Below, piece after piece: positions 12,901 to 24,887 of a DNA stretch of 60,000 nucleotides. Positions within the stretch are counted from its first letter, which is position 1. Each line of letters begins with the position of its first letter. The notes under the pieces were generated by a model. The model searched no databases and was not told the DNA's origin. It saw only the letters and a program-made list of their open reading frames with translations. Source of the stretch: Owenia fusiformis (Eukaryota > Annelida > Polychaeta > Sabellida > Oweniidae). The position numbers were made by a program, and so were the translations under genes. The stretch lies in assembly GCA_903813345.2 (NCBI GenBank), contig CAIIXF020000008.1, positions 21,376,822 through 21,436,821 of the forward strand. The letters are read 5' to 3'.

Positions 12901-13130
12901 GCATGCATGCGTACGTCTATCCATCCATCCATCTATCCATCCATCCATCCATCCATCCATCCATCAATCTATCCACCCCACCCTTCCATCTATCTACCCC
13001 CCCCCCCATCTATCCATTCATTCATTCATTCATTCATTCAGACAATAACTCAAATACCATAAGGCAGATAATTCTTTCAAATTTTATATGCTTTTTTGGG
13101 AGTACAAGTTCAAAATGCATTTTCGTCACG
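12900..13130 (+). repeat. (ATCC)n and (CATT)n microsatellite with pearl-type flank
   Basis: Runs of TCCA/TATC (about 12917-12966) and CATT (about 13017-13039) are followed directly by AATAACTCAAATACCAT. That block also follows the microsatellites at 32600, 41620 and 50835, so this is probably a decayed pearl-like element. The 87-residue frame across it is low-complexity Ser/His/Pro/Ile and not a gene. Confidence 0.7.
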
Positions 13131-15295
13131 ATTATACACTATTTTGTTAGAACTTTGAAATTGTAATGTTAATCTGATTAAAAAATTATTAATGATTTAT
13201 TTATGATGTTTATCTCATCCAAAATCCTTTTTTGTTCTGGGCCCCTTAGCTGACTGGTATTTTTAAACCTTAATTATTATACTCTTGTTTTTGAAAAATG
13301 CAAGTTAAGAATATATCACCACAGAACAAACTGTGTTCTCACCAGATTATACATTTAAAGGAATTTGCATTGGAATTCACATAATGTGGAAAATTGTACA
13401 CATAAATGTAAAAATCGTTAGTTTTTCTGGAATGAAATATGAACTTTGGGGATATTTAGAAAAAATATTATAAAAAAGGTTGTGATGCTACTATATCTGC
13501 TTTTAATTTGTAAGAAATGAATTGTATTTCTAAGATCTCTATATTGTAATGTTGATACAAGTCCTTTATTAATGCCCTCTAATTTATAGAACAGAATGGT
13601 TTCTGTTCACTTAATACGCCAAAATTGCAAGGAAGGAGTTAATGTAAGATAAAAGCAAATACTGAGCCACAAATCACAAATCTTGAGTAGAGAGAGACCT
13701 TTGCTTTGCTTTCTGTGTTAGCTAGAATAGTGCCATTCAACAACAAGCTTTCGGAAAAAGGGATATTACTGGATACTACAGGATACTACTGGACTATTGT
13801 TAATGTATGTTTGATAAAAGTGGCTTCATGGTAATTGTCTTGTTAAAGGTAAGAAAGTTAATTATAAAGGTCCTTTAGGAGCGAAACAGTATTTTATATG
13901 TAGACACACATTATTCGTTTATCTGTAAAATTTCAGGTAAAAAGCATGCCTCTTTCCATGTATCCTTGTCAAATACTATAATTCTGTTGCCTATTTGTGT
14001 AGATCTGTATCATATTTCTAATTATTTTTCGAAGGAGATCAGGTATTATTGCTTCTTGTCTCATACATACATTCAGTTCTAGATGTTTTGTAACAACACC
14101 TGAGTTTATTATTGAATAGATGTAGAAATACGAAACCACTAGTGTCAGATTTGACAGATATAACTCCCTGAAAAAGTCCTGTTCATTTTTCTCGGTGATT
14201 CACCTTTTTGCGTACGTTTGAACAATGGTGCTAATTTCCTTAAAACATTGTTAATTTCATTTACATGATATTTTTTTCCACGGTTCAAACTTATTCATTT
14301 GAATGGTCAAAGAGGGAGGTAATTAAAGGGAATGGAAATCTTTGTTCACACTCATCACTTCATAAGAGAAACTCAAGAAACTCATAGGAGCATCTCAAAG
14401 GCCATTTCACTGCAAAATTTCGCCAAGTTGGTTATTCAGTTTAAAGCAATAAATGACAGAGTCCTGGAGTTCAATGTCATTTTTTAAAAAGTGTCATATT
14501 ATTTGGGCTAATAACAGCATTTCATCTGTTATATATATTTTGTACAGTAAAAGGCCCAATAGTTTTGACTTTATTCTATAAACATCTTTGATTTCAAGGC
14601 ATATAAGGCATGTAATTCTGTCTGTCATAAAACTTTTTTAATCACATTGAATTTGGTCATTCCTGGAACTTAAGTCTTAATAACTTCTATATTTGATCAG
14701 GTGTCAGATATATACCAGGTCATCAGAAAAAATCCCATACTCTAATCACTTTAAATATGTTACATATATTTACAAGGGAACACTTGTTTGTTGATGTGTC
14801 TGTGTAATGTAGGAACAGGTGAGAGAAATCTGGTTTGCATCACTCTACCTATCCATCCAGGTACGCTTTATATTACACAATACCTGTACCACCTGTTAGC
14901 TATTCTTTGTAACTTCACATCAATTTCTACAAATCAGAAGATAATTTTTTAACATAGATATGTAGTCAAAATAAATTATAAAGATCAGGAAATCATCATA
15001 CTTTATTTTCTGCCTATATAGGGTGGACCTTTATATTATATACACACTTCCATGTTAGCAACAATTGAGACTATTAAAATTTAATAATCTAATTGAGACT
15101 ATTAAGATCTTATTGGCATCAAAATTGGAAAATCATTTGTAGAAATTAAGACTTGTATGGTCAGATGATAAGGACTCAGGATACATATACTAATAAGCAT
15201 TTAGGTGTTTCTTGGAAATGTTCAAATTCAGTTATTAACAGTTTTCCTTCAAGTCTGTTTACCCCCTCCCCATCTTCTTTCCCTCATTTGTGTAG

Positions 15296-15400
15296 ATGAA
15301 ATGTTTATGGGGACCACAACATCCTCCTAAGCAGGTGTCCAGAATCAATTTCCAGAAGTACAAAGATGCAGATAAATACAGTAATTCAATTTCAACATGA
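15296..15400 (+). CDS. Candidate short coding exon (unrecognised)
   Basis: A strong polypyrimidine tract (about 15265-15293, rich in C and T) and TAG acceptor end at 15295. The frame from the next base begins MKCLWGPQHPPKQ, continues with VSRINFQKYKDADKY and stops at TGA 15398-15400. A possible but weak donor (A|GTAATT) stands at 15381, and another (CAG|GTGTCC) at 15335. The composition is protein-like, unlike the neighbouring chance frames. It could be an internal or last exon of an unknown plus-strand gene. With no partner exons this is only a candidate. Confidence 0.3.
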   Translation: MKCLWGPQHPPKQVSRINFQKYKDADKYSNSIST

Positions 15401-15469
15401 TAATCTACTTTGAAATTGACTTGAAAATAACCAGCCTACCTGAAGATCTGTTAGGGATTCATTTTTCTA

Positions 15470-15545
15470 AATTATGTCTATTTGTTTGTTTGTTCATTTG
15501 TTGTTTGTTGATTTATTTATTTGTTTGTTTGTTGATTAATTTAAT
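15470..15545 (+). repeat. (TTTG)n microsatellite
   Basis: Imperfect runs of TTTG/ATTT between 15480 and 15545. The 67-residue frame over it is an artefact rich in Leu, Phe and Cys. Confidence 0.8.
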
Positions 15546-15706
15546 TATTGTTTATTTGCCCCAACATTCATTTATCTCTCTGTCTGAACAACAAGCTTAA
15601 ATATTTATGTAATGATTTGGTTCAATTTGTAAGCAGAAATGATTTAGGCATAGAGAATTGCCAACTAAGATGCTTTGGTGCATAATTCTGTTGCATACCA
15701 AGATCA

Positions 15707-16397
15707 CAGGTCAGTATCAAGCGAAGGTAATGACCGTAACTTTCGCATCTAAGATGGCAGACAGTAAGTGTCGATTTCAATATATTTGGTTTTATCGAAT
15801 TAAACAACTTCATAGTTGACGTAATGCTTTGATATTTGAACTACTGTATATCAGGCTTATATGACATTGGAACTCTGGAGTATGAGTATTTGTTCATATA
15901 CCATGTGTAGGCACCATAGTTCAATGATATCTTTCACCGTCGAAGGGAAGGTAACTGAGATTTTGGTTTTACAAATGATGAGATAACTGATATCACTGTT
16001 CCACAACTAGTTACTTTGACAGAACGTCAAAATGAATGAACTTCCTGGTTACGCATTTTTAAGTTGTGGAACAGTGGATATGCTGTGATGCAGTAACATT
16101 ATGAGAGTTTATAATGGAGAGCTTAGATGTCCAGTTACAGTGTATTGAAAACATGATCATTACCATATCATGCATTTCCTATTGTTGAAGTGTGGTGCCC
16201 ATGCACAATATATGAATAATTTTTCAAACTCCAGAGTTCCCATGTCATATAAGCTTGATTTGGTTCAAATATCAAAGCATAATGCCAACTATAAAGAAGT
16301 TTAATTCAATGAAAACTAAAAATGTCGAAATTGACAATTATCATCCGCCACCTTGGATGCGAAGGTTACAGCCGTTACCTTCACTTGATCTGACCAG
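15707..16397. mobile_element. Foldback element, about 690 bp
   Basis: Left arm (about 15707-15935) and right arm (about 16190-16397) are reverse complements: outer ends GGTCAGTATCAAGCGAAGG and, in reverse, GGTCAGATCAAGTGAAGG. Matching blocks continue through GTTTAATTCAATG-like, ATCAAAGCATAATGCCAACT and ACTCCAGAGTTCC. An inner pair (CACTGTTCCACAACT near 15993; AGTTGTGGAACAGTG near 16062) extends the symmetry to the centre, so nearly the whole element can form one hairpin. It has no coding capacity. Confidence 0.8.
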
Positions 16398-17023
16398 TGA
16401 AGATGAACTTGTTTGATTAGCCTAGGGGAAATAGAATCATTGTGGCTGAGCATATGGACCTGTGTATCAGATGCCTAGATCACATGTGTATGTGATGTGC
16501 ATGTGCAAGACATCACTGAACCATATTTTACTCAGTCTTTATCTGTAATGAAAACATATTTACCATTGGGGGGCAAATACATCCAATGTGTTGCTATTTT
16601 ACTGGGTCGGGTGCCTTGCAAGAATGCAATTGAAAATTGTTCTTGCATACGGTATCCCAAGTATAACATGTTACCAGCTCTAAGGGGGTGAGTGGGCTTG
16701 AAGAGTTTTGCATTTAAGGTAATATAAACAATACTTACAATTATCTACTAACTTTGGCATCAGAAGTGCACAAAGTACACTGTGCATTTCATTTGAATGG
16801 TTTAAATGAAGGAAACTCTGCAGCAGTGAGTGTCCCCTATTTATTAATGGCCATTAATTAAAAACCAGGGACTCATTTCTGTTCTTAGAAAAATTGCAAC
16901 ATCCCTCTGAAATATGATGAGGCAGACTGGACCATTGATAGAGAGAATATGAAATTGTATGAAGTCTCTAATCAGCTGAATATGAGTAATTTCCACAAAT
17001 CATGCACTTGGCCTAGCTGATAG

Positions 17024-18539
17024 TAGCACTTTATGTTGCTGCTCTGTGTTGCTATATATAGGGCCCAGAACAAGTGGAACCTACCCTTTTCAATAGTATG
17101 ATTTTATGTAGCACTTTATGTTGCTGCTCTGTGTTGCTATATATAGGGCCCAGAACAAGTGGAACCTACCCTTTTCAATAGTATGATTTTATGTAGCACT
17201 TTATGTTGCTGCTCTGTGTTGCTATATATAGGGCCCAGAACAAGTGGAACCTACCCTTTTCAATAGTATGATTTTATGTAGCACTTTATGTTGCTGCTCT
17301 GTGTTGCTATATATAGGGCCCAGAACAAGTGGAACCTACCCTTTTCAATAGTATGATTTTATGTAGCACTTTATGTTGCTGCTCTGTGTTGCTATATATA
17401 GGGCCCAGAACAAGTGGAACCTACCCTTTTCAATAGTATGATTTTATGTAGCACTTTATGTTGCTGCTTTGTGTTGCTATATATAGGGCCCAGAACAAGT
17501 GGAACCTACCCTTTTCAATAGTACGATTTTATGTAGCACTTTATGTTGCTGCTCTGTGTTGCTATATATAGGGCCCAGAACAAGTGGAACGTACCCTTTT
17601 CAATAGTACGATTTTATGTAGCACTTTATGTTGCTGCTCTGTGTTGCTATATATAGGGCCCAGAACAAGTGGAACCTACCCTTTTCAATAGTACGATTTT
17701 ATGTAGCACTTTATGTTGCTGCTCTGTGTTGCTATATATAGGGCCCAGAACAAGTGGAACGTACCCTTTTCAATAGTACGATTTTATGTAGCACTTTATG
17801 TTGCTGCTCTGTGTTGCTATATATAGGGCCCAGAACAAGTGGAACCTACCCTTTTCAATAGTACGATTTTATGTAGCACTTTATGTTGCTGCTTTGTGTT
17901 GCTATATATAGGGCCCAGAACAAGTGGAACCTACCCTTTTCAATAGTACGATTTTATGTAGCACTTTATGTTGCTGCTTTGTGTTGCTATATATAGGGCC
18001 CAGAACAAGTGGAACCTACCCTTTTCAATAGTACGATTTTATGTAGCACTTTATGTTGCTGCTTTGTGTTGCTATATATAGGGCCCAGAACAAGTGGAAC
18101 CTACCCTTTTCAATAGTATGATTTTATGTAGCACTTTATGTTGCTGCTCTGTGTTGCTATATATAGGGCCCAGAACAAGTGGAACCTACCCTTTTCAATA
18201 GTACGATTTTATGTAGCACTTTATGTTGCTGCTTTGTGTTGCTATATATAGGACCCAGAACAAGTGGAACCTACCCTTTTCAATAGTACGATTTTATGTA
18301 GCACTTTATGTTGCTATATATAGGGCCCAGAACAAGTGGAACCTACCCTTTTCAATAGTATGATTTTATGTAGCACTTTATGTTGCTGCTCTGTGTTGCT
18401 ATATATAGGGCCCAGAACAAGTGGAACCTACCCTTTTCAATAGTACGATTTTATGTAGCACTTTATGTTGCTGCTCTGTGTTGCTATATATAGGGCCCAG
18501 AACAAGTGGAGCCCATGCTTTTCAGTAGTATGATTTTTA
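17024..18539 (+). repeat. 85-bp tandem satellite, 18 units
   Basis: The unit starts TAGCACTTTATGTTGCTGCT and contains TATATATAGGGCCCAGAAC and CCTTTTCAATAGT. Starts at 17024, 17109 and so on give an exact 85-bp step. One unit near 18299 lacks 13 bp (a TTGCTGCTCTGTG block). Units differ at a few fixed positions (CTCTGTG/CTTTGTG, GTATG/GTACG, AACC/AACG). The last unit is divergent and runs into a fragment of another repeat at 18541. The period is not a multiple of three and there is no long frame, so it is not coding. Confidence 0.95.
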
Positions 18540-18572
18540 TGAAAAGAGAGCTTCATCTTCACTCTTTGAATA
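18537..18572 (-). repeat. Fragment of the promoter-bearing repeat family
   Basis: GAAAAGAGAGCTTCATCTTC (18540 onward) and ACTCTTTGAA match the reverse complement of 25196-25230 (TTGAAAGAGTGAAGACGAAG then CTCTCTTTT). It adjoins the last satellite unit exactly. Confidence 0.6.
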
Positions 18573-18752
18573 AAAGAGAACACTAAGTTCCAGCTCATCC
18601 AATCAGATATCATTTTTTGGCACATACAATGAGCCTGTCCTTAAAACTTATTTATTCAAAATTTAATTACAAATACATATTTCCAATTGCCCGATGGCAT
18701 TATAAGAAGAATGGACATTTAAACAATATACGAGAATATAGTTCTATATTAA

Positions 18753-19125
18753 CTCATTGCTGACCAACTCCGAGATGTTTCATCTATGATGTCATAATCG
18801 TATCTGACCAACCCCAAGCTATCTCAGTGTGTTGTCTAATGATTGTCACACAGTCCATAATAATAATCTTACCAAATATTGTAGGGGTCACTGGAGGAAT
18901 ATGTTTAGGTGCAATTGAGATATATTGTCATTGGCTAATGGCATAAAACATGCCGCAGGGTGTGTTGATACAGCCCATTTTATGCTAATATGAAAACATG
19001 AAATTTTGCTCAATTTTGTCACTAGCAATCTTCGTTCACTCGGCTCTCGTCGCAGTGAAGACCGGAGCGTGCAAAGATAGTCCCCAGTAGAACACCCCCA
19101 AAATAGCTTTGTCCAGCAATGAGTT
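18753..19125. mobile_element. TTAA-flanked MITE (piggyBac-like), copy 1
   Basis: The ends read CTCATTGCTGACCAAC and, in reverse, CTCATTGCTGGAC, and TTAA stands at both sides (18749-18752, 19126-19129). It is homologous along its length to 46628-46957 but carries an extra GC-rich insert of about 55 bp near 19030-19085 (TTCGTTCACTCGGCTCTCG...). The 93-residue minus-strand frame within it is a by-product. A non-autonomous piggyBac-type element is likely because of the TTAA target. Confidence 0.75.
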
Positions 19126-19129
19126 TTAA

Positions 19130-20883
19130 ATACATGTAATAAACAATAATAGTAAACTATAAGCAACAAAGGGGAGGTGCAGTTGTATGGAAGGAATAGG
19201 GAAGGGTGTCATGGAGTAGAGATTTAACATATTCACTTTAGGAAGGTTCACATATTGGCAGAAATTCCAAAAAAGATATCAATTGAGGGCATTGAACTAA
19301 TAATGACGGCTTTGCTTCCCTACGATTGGCTTATGATTCATAGCATATTTCTTATGCCTACTATCTTATCTTAGACTATAAACTAAACCTTTCATTGGTA
19401 CAGATTTAGGCTAAGGTCAAGGTCAATACATCAACTCAAGGCTACATTTGAGGGATATCTAATTTGCTGTTTATGCAATTGGCACATTAATTTGCGATTT
19501 TACCGTATTTGTCTACTGTATACATGTATAGAAGTGAACCTGAAAATCGATTAAGTGACAAAAGACCCATGAAATCACCTATTATAAAATAAGAATTAAT
19601 AAAAATTAAAGTAAAAAAGGAAACTATAGGTTGTGTTTCCACAGAGATCAATGGCAGAAGAAAACATAATGAAAGGCTATCATTGAGCTTTTAGACTGGT
19701 TGTCCACCATGGCCATTCCAGCTCCAGCTACTACAACTTATTGGCTAGCAAATGCTCTTTGCCATTCTATGAGCTTCCCTAGATGCATAATAATTATGAT
19801 TATATTATTCAAGGTATAATATATAGGTGTCTTAACCTCAAATTTTGTGAAAATGTTATGTCGTTTTATTAAAATAACAAAAACCAAAAAATGCTAGAAT
19901 CAAAAATATGATTGAGTTTGACTGAAGTTTTTCACGACAACAACTTCAAAATTCTAATGGTAATGTGCTGTTAGAATATGAATTTTTCCTCAAAATCATC
20001 AATTGATCAAAGTCTAAGTTGAAGTTTTCTGTACACCATACAAATGATTGAGTCATTCAGACATCACACTGGAGTTCATGCTTGGATCTTTCATCTCCGA
20101 TACCAATTTATTTAATCCTTTGTAGTCATCAGCCTAAGAAAACAAAATGTTGATTTTGTAATGGTTAGAAGTTGCCGGATGCATTGATTGTTTTTCCAGA
20201 CAGATATTGCTTTATTTGACTGACAGTTCATGCTTGTCACCATTTTTCATTTCATTTTCACATGTTCAGATTGATTACATTCGTGGCATATGATATTTGA
20301 GATTACTTGCGTGATAATCTAAAATATGATGGGATGTGATTTGCCATGTTGAAGTACACATTCACTTGCAAGAAAATAAATAAAAACTGTATCAATTCTA
20401 CTATACTGTAGTTTATTTGAAATAGCAAACCAAGTTGCTTCAACATTTTCAAAGCAGGATATAAATACAAAATATGAATATAGATGTAGAATATTCACTG
20501 TGTTAACATTGACAGGTCATTAGTCATGCATGTATTTGTAGAACTCTTTTGGCTTGCTCTAATGACTGAAGTTTACCCATACACAGCAGGCCAATAAGAA
20601 TAAATGAATTTATTATTATTTATTATATTTATTTTAATATTTTATATTATTATTTTTTATTTCACATTATGCAGTATATGATAGATCACTTGATTTGTTT
20701 TCTCATAATATAATGAATAACATCATGATGTTCACATCAATATGAGCACATGCAGAAATATGTTTTTCAGAGGTGAAAAAATAAATCTGATAAATGTTTC
20801 TCAGGTAACCATAATACACGTACATGTTTCAGACTCCTACATACACCTAGTATATAATACTAAAGCCATTTTGTTTGAAAACT
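19130..20883. other. Gene-free AT-rich stretch
   Basis: Nothing supported. An ATT/TTA-rich simple stretch lies at about 20605-20665. Confidence 0.4.
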
Positions 20884-21149
20884 CAGAGGCGTAGCCAGCT
20901 TTCAGTCAGGGGGAGTGTGATTGTCAAACGTTTTTTGGGTTTTCAGTCTATAGGGGGTTGCAATCGTGGCATAAGCGAGCCAAAAAGATATTTTAAGATT
21001 TGTTTTGAATTTCATAAAAATTGATGTAACTTCCTTCAAAATTGAGCTAGAAGCTTCAAATAAAAAGCATTTAAAGCTCTTTCCTTCTTCTATCTATTGG
21101 TTCTATATGTTATTGGTTATAGGGGACACTCCCCCTGGCTACACCTATG
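20884..21149 (+). repeat. Dispersed about 270-bp repeat with GGCGTAGCC ends (copy 2)
   Basis: Ends AGGCGTAGCCAGCTTTCAG and, reversed, TCATAGGTGTAGCCAGGGG are imperfect terminal inverted repeats. The body matches the reverse complement of 3001-3268. The 66-residue frame here lies inside the repeat and is not a gene. Confidence 0.75.
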
Positions 21150-23102
21150 AAACCTTCTTGAAAATGATATATTATATGAAGTTCAAGCATTATGTGAAAG
21201 ATTAACAAAATGTACTTTCATTTTTCAATTAAGTGAGTTTGAAAATCCTTAGAAAATAATCTAAAATATACTTGTTCCAAAAACTTAATGATAACAAATA
21301 ATCTAGTATGCAAATCAATTGATTATGAAATGGCATGCGTGAAAGCTAGAATATACTGCCAATCAATAAATAAGAACTTATTTATTGAATAAACAGCACT
21401 GATCAATTATAAAATCCTTGACAAAGCTGAATATTCAACATGTCTGTTTGAAATTAATAATTACAGGGTGATCACTAAGTTCTGGGAATTTGTCTGTCAT
21501 TTCATTATTTCTCAATCAATTTACTTGAAATTTTTTAGAAGATTTTGTATTAACAGCAGTCAAAATTTGTGATAAAAATAGTGTGTTATATTTACTTTTT
21601 ACATTGGGTAGCAGTCATACATTTATGAAGCAGACCAAACAACCCATTGCCTAAATGCATGATAATGCAGGATAATATTAGCAACAGATAATTTTTAATA
21701 TATAAATGCAAACGTTCTTCTTGTTTGTCAACTATACTAAATCAGATGCCTCAATATGATAATGCTAGACAAGACCTGTTCAAATATTGTCCGAATTTAT
21801 CAGAGTCATAATTTCACTGTAACTCTGCCCAAAATGCATGGAGAGCCTGGATGGCTTTGTAAAGTTTGTTATTTTAACCAATCAGGCTGCATTTTCTATT
21901 CACTTCCAATTTTGCCTACCTATAGGGGGTTGAACACAAATTACACAACCAAAATTTTGGTCCATGGTGATGCATGTTAAATTGACAAACTTAAAAAATT
22001 TCTCTAATTTCAGCCCATGGAATGCTGGCATCATTTCAGAACATATGGTTCTGATTAAGGATTTCCCGTTGGCTGAATATCTGTTGAAAAAGACCCCTGT
22101 TTGCAATGTGTCATTTGGGAAAGTCATTGGATAATTATGTTAATTGCTATACATGGTAAAACAGAAATCTTCCAAAAACAATTAGATCGTCTGGTAGTGT
22201 TCCATATCTTTTTCATAGCCTGTTCAGAGGATTTGAGATATAAATGATGGAATTGATACCACAGCTACAGCAAACCACGACAAGTACTGTAAAGGATCAG
22301 CCTGTGATGATGGCAATATGGTATTCTCACAATAAATCAACTATTTGATATAATATACTAATATAATGTACACATTTGTTATAATCAATTTGATATATGG
22401 AATAAGGAATGATTTTGAAATAGTTTGTGGTGTTCATCGACATTTTAGCACAATCCCTCGTTCATTTGAATAAGATGTGGTAATACTTTAAGTACATAAG
22501 TATACCCTGTGTATACACTGCATACCCTTCACTTTATTTGGTTATCTCTACAAGACTCCTCAAATAATCTGAAGATATATTAATAGATACAAGATGAAAA
22601 ACTCTGTATTGCGGTCATTACACAATCTCCTTTGCAACGGCTTAATAGCCGGATAGATATATATAAGAATATAACTGTTCAATTTTTAGGGTATATTGAA
22701 AAAGATTACAAGAGATAGGCTTTACTACAAAGACTACAAGTATCATCATAAAGAAGCCAATTTGGAAGTTTGGCCACAAATTATTTTCATTGGAGGGATA
22801 CATTTATGTTTATCATACCAAGTGGATGGGTGGCACAAGCAATCTTGTCATCAGAGAGTGAGGAAAGCATTCATTCATTTTAATTAAATCTCATAGATAC
22901 AAAAGCTGATAATGTTGCAAAGGCATTGTAAAAATATGATCTATTACTATGTACTTTTGCGGAATGGTGTTCACTGTACAAAGGAAGGTTTAAGTTGAGC
23001 ACAATTTTTAACTATTTATGTCCAAGTTTATACTAAGATGATTTAGAGTAAAAGTATAATCCCTTACAAAATGTAGCTTAAGTAAATTCTCTCTGTTTTC
23101 AG
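21150..23102. other. Probable intron sequence upstream of the 23103 exon
   Basis: No repeat pair was found. A possible exon at about 22690-22856 (TTTTTAG acceptor, donor AGA|GTGAGG, frame beginning GILKKITRDRLYYKDY) is too weak to list as coding. Confidence 0.3.
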
Positions 23103-23235
23103 CAATCATCATACAAGATACAAACAAGATGCCAAGAAGTACAATAATTCTACAACTGCTTTGTGGTACAGGATGAAGGATTTGGGAAATTTGAAGCAGT
23201 ATTTTCATTTCAAGATATTGATTCCATTGAGTCAG
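23103..23235 (+). CDS. Internal coding exon of an unrecognised gene
   Basis: The acceptor TTCTCTCTGTTTTCAG ends at 23102 and the donor CAG|GTAAGA begins at 23236. Of the three frames only one is open across the whole exon: one base completing a codon, then 44 codons, ending in phase 0. The peptide starts NHHTRYKQDAKKYNNS, then TTALWYRMKDLGN, then LKQYFHFKILIPLSQ. It is hydrophilic first and more hydrophobic at the end, with no motif I can name. Strong splice sites on both sides plus a single open frame support a real exon. The partner exons and the product are not identified; the candidate at 15296 is upstream on the same strand but not shown to belong to it. Confidence 0.55.
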
Positions 23236-23853
23236 GTAAGACATTGTTTATTTGATCTCAGTTATGAATATTGAATTACTTTTTTTGGATTTTGAAAGTG
23301 TTTTCTTCTGAGGAAATTGAAATAAATGGAGTGAATTATGTACCAATTTATCAACTTGAAATATGTTTTATATGCTTTTGTTTTTGGGAGTATTTGATAG
23401 ATGTCACTGTTTGTTTAAGTACATGAAAACACCAAGTTTCACTTTGTGTTGGTATGGACCACTCACCCAAAAACATTCTTGTACCTTTATGTAGAGCTGG
23501 TCCATGTTATCCCATAGTACCTTAGGTATGTTTTTTACAACTTTGGCTAATCAGACAGTCATTAAATTGTATTATCTTGTGACATTTCCAAAACACAGGA
23601 TATTTAGTCCTATTGCAATGATTTACTTATATTTTGTATTATTTCAAACTTAAACCTATATTTTAGCATAATTGAATTAAACACATGTACAGCATAATTT
23701 TTAGTGTCTTCGTGTTATTGTTAAAATTTACCTTTATTTTAGTATTACTGCTAATAGAGTTTACGACTAAGTTTGAAAATGTGACTGACACAATTAAACA
23801 TTTTGACACTGAGTCCATCGTCCAATAGGCAAGTCATTGCTCCAAGTTTGTTG

Positions 23854-24353
23854 TTAAAGTGTGCGCCAAAGTTTAAAACTGCGCAGGCGCAGCGCTCTCG
23901 CTAACCTATATAAAGAGATTACAGGGTACAGGCTTCAGAGGTAAGCCAGGAAGGTGAACAACTATCGTCCCGTGTTGATTTCCCGTATAATCGTAACCAG
24001 GCAAGTTTCACCATTGGAATTGAAAATGACTATTAGATATACTTTGTAGATGTTTATATATGAAGGTATTAAGTGTATGCATCAATCAAATGGCTCATTT
24101 TGAACATATAAAAAGTATTTGTGTTTTGTTTCCAAGGGAATTGTATTCCCATATAGTACACACATAAATAGTGTACATTATGTTGTACTTGAATAGCCTG
24201 GCTTATATAATATTGAAGGACATGCTGATTGTACACACGAGTACATGCATGAAGGCCAAATATTGATATTGCTTGCATACCTAAAGTAAAAATAAACTCT
24301 TCTAATCCCCTAATGTAAACACGGCGGTATACGTAGCCCGATTTATCGGGGGC
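23854..24353 (+). repeat. 500-bp tandem unit 1, with core promoter
   Basis: Bases 23854-24353 and 24354-24853 are near-identical head-to-tail copies (for example GTGTGCGCCAAAGTTTAAAA and CACGGCGGTATACGTAGCCC occur in both at a 500-bp step). Each starts with the palindrome TGCGCAGGCGCA (23880-23891), close to an NRF-1 site. A TATATAAAG box (23907-23915) follows, and TTCAG with its A 30 bases after the TATA start. No open frame follows. Confidence 0.85.
23907..23938 (+). promoter_or_regulatory. TATA box plus initiator in tandem unit 1
   Basis: TATATAAAG at 23907-23915 and an initiator-like TTCAG with A at 23937, the usual spacing for a TATA promoter. The NRF-1-like TGCGCAGGCGCA lies 16 bp upstream. 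AG|GTAAGC right after it resembles a splice donor but would leave an exon of only a few bases. Confidence 0.5.
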
Positions 24354-24853
24354 TTTAAAGTGTGCGCCAAAGTTTAAAACTGCGCAGGCGCACCGCTCTC
24401 GCTAAACTATATAAAGAGATTGCCCGGTACACGATTCAGAGGTAAGCCAGGAAGGCGAACGATCTTCGTCTCGTGATGATTTCCCATATAATCTTAACCA
24501 GGGAAGTTTCAACGTTGAAATTGAAAATTACTATTAGATATACTTTGTAGATGTTATTTATGAAGCTATTTAGTGTTTGCATCAATCAAATGGCTCATTT
24601 TGAACATATAAAACGTATTTGTGTTTTGTTTCCCAGGGAATTGTATTGTATGTAGTACACACATAAATAGTGTACATTATACTTGAATAGCCTGGTTTAC
24701 ATAATATTGAAGGGCATGCTGATTACATGCACACGAGTACATGAATGAAGGCCTAATATTGATATACGTAGCTTGCATACCTAAATAAAAAATAAACCCT
24801 TCTAATCCCCTAATGTAAACACGGCGGTATACGTAGCCCGATTAATCGGGGAC
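24354..24853 (+). repeat. 500-bp tandem unit 2, with core promoter
   Basis: This is the second copy of the 23854 unit. TGCGCAGGCGCA stands at 24381-24392, TATATAAAG at 24408-24416 and ATTCAG about 30 bases on. The promoter block is better kept than the rest of the unit, where small indels separate the copies. Confidence 0.85.
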
Positions 24854-24887
24854 TTTAAGACTGAAAAGTGATTGCTATGGGCACTTG

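Noticed and set aside
21462-21475. TACAGGGTGATCAC, a mariner-like end
   Set aside because: No inverted partner end was found within 1 kb.
22690-22887. Possible exon with frame GILKKITRDRLYYKDY...
   Set aside because: The acceptor is passable, but the donor choice is ambiguous and the peptide looks unlike a conserved domain.
23936-23945. AG|GTAAGC donor in the 500-bp promoter units
   Set aside because: It would leave a first exon of only about 4 bases after the predicted start; probably chance.
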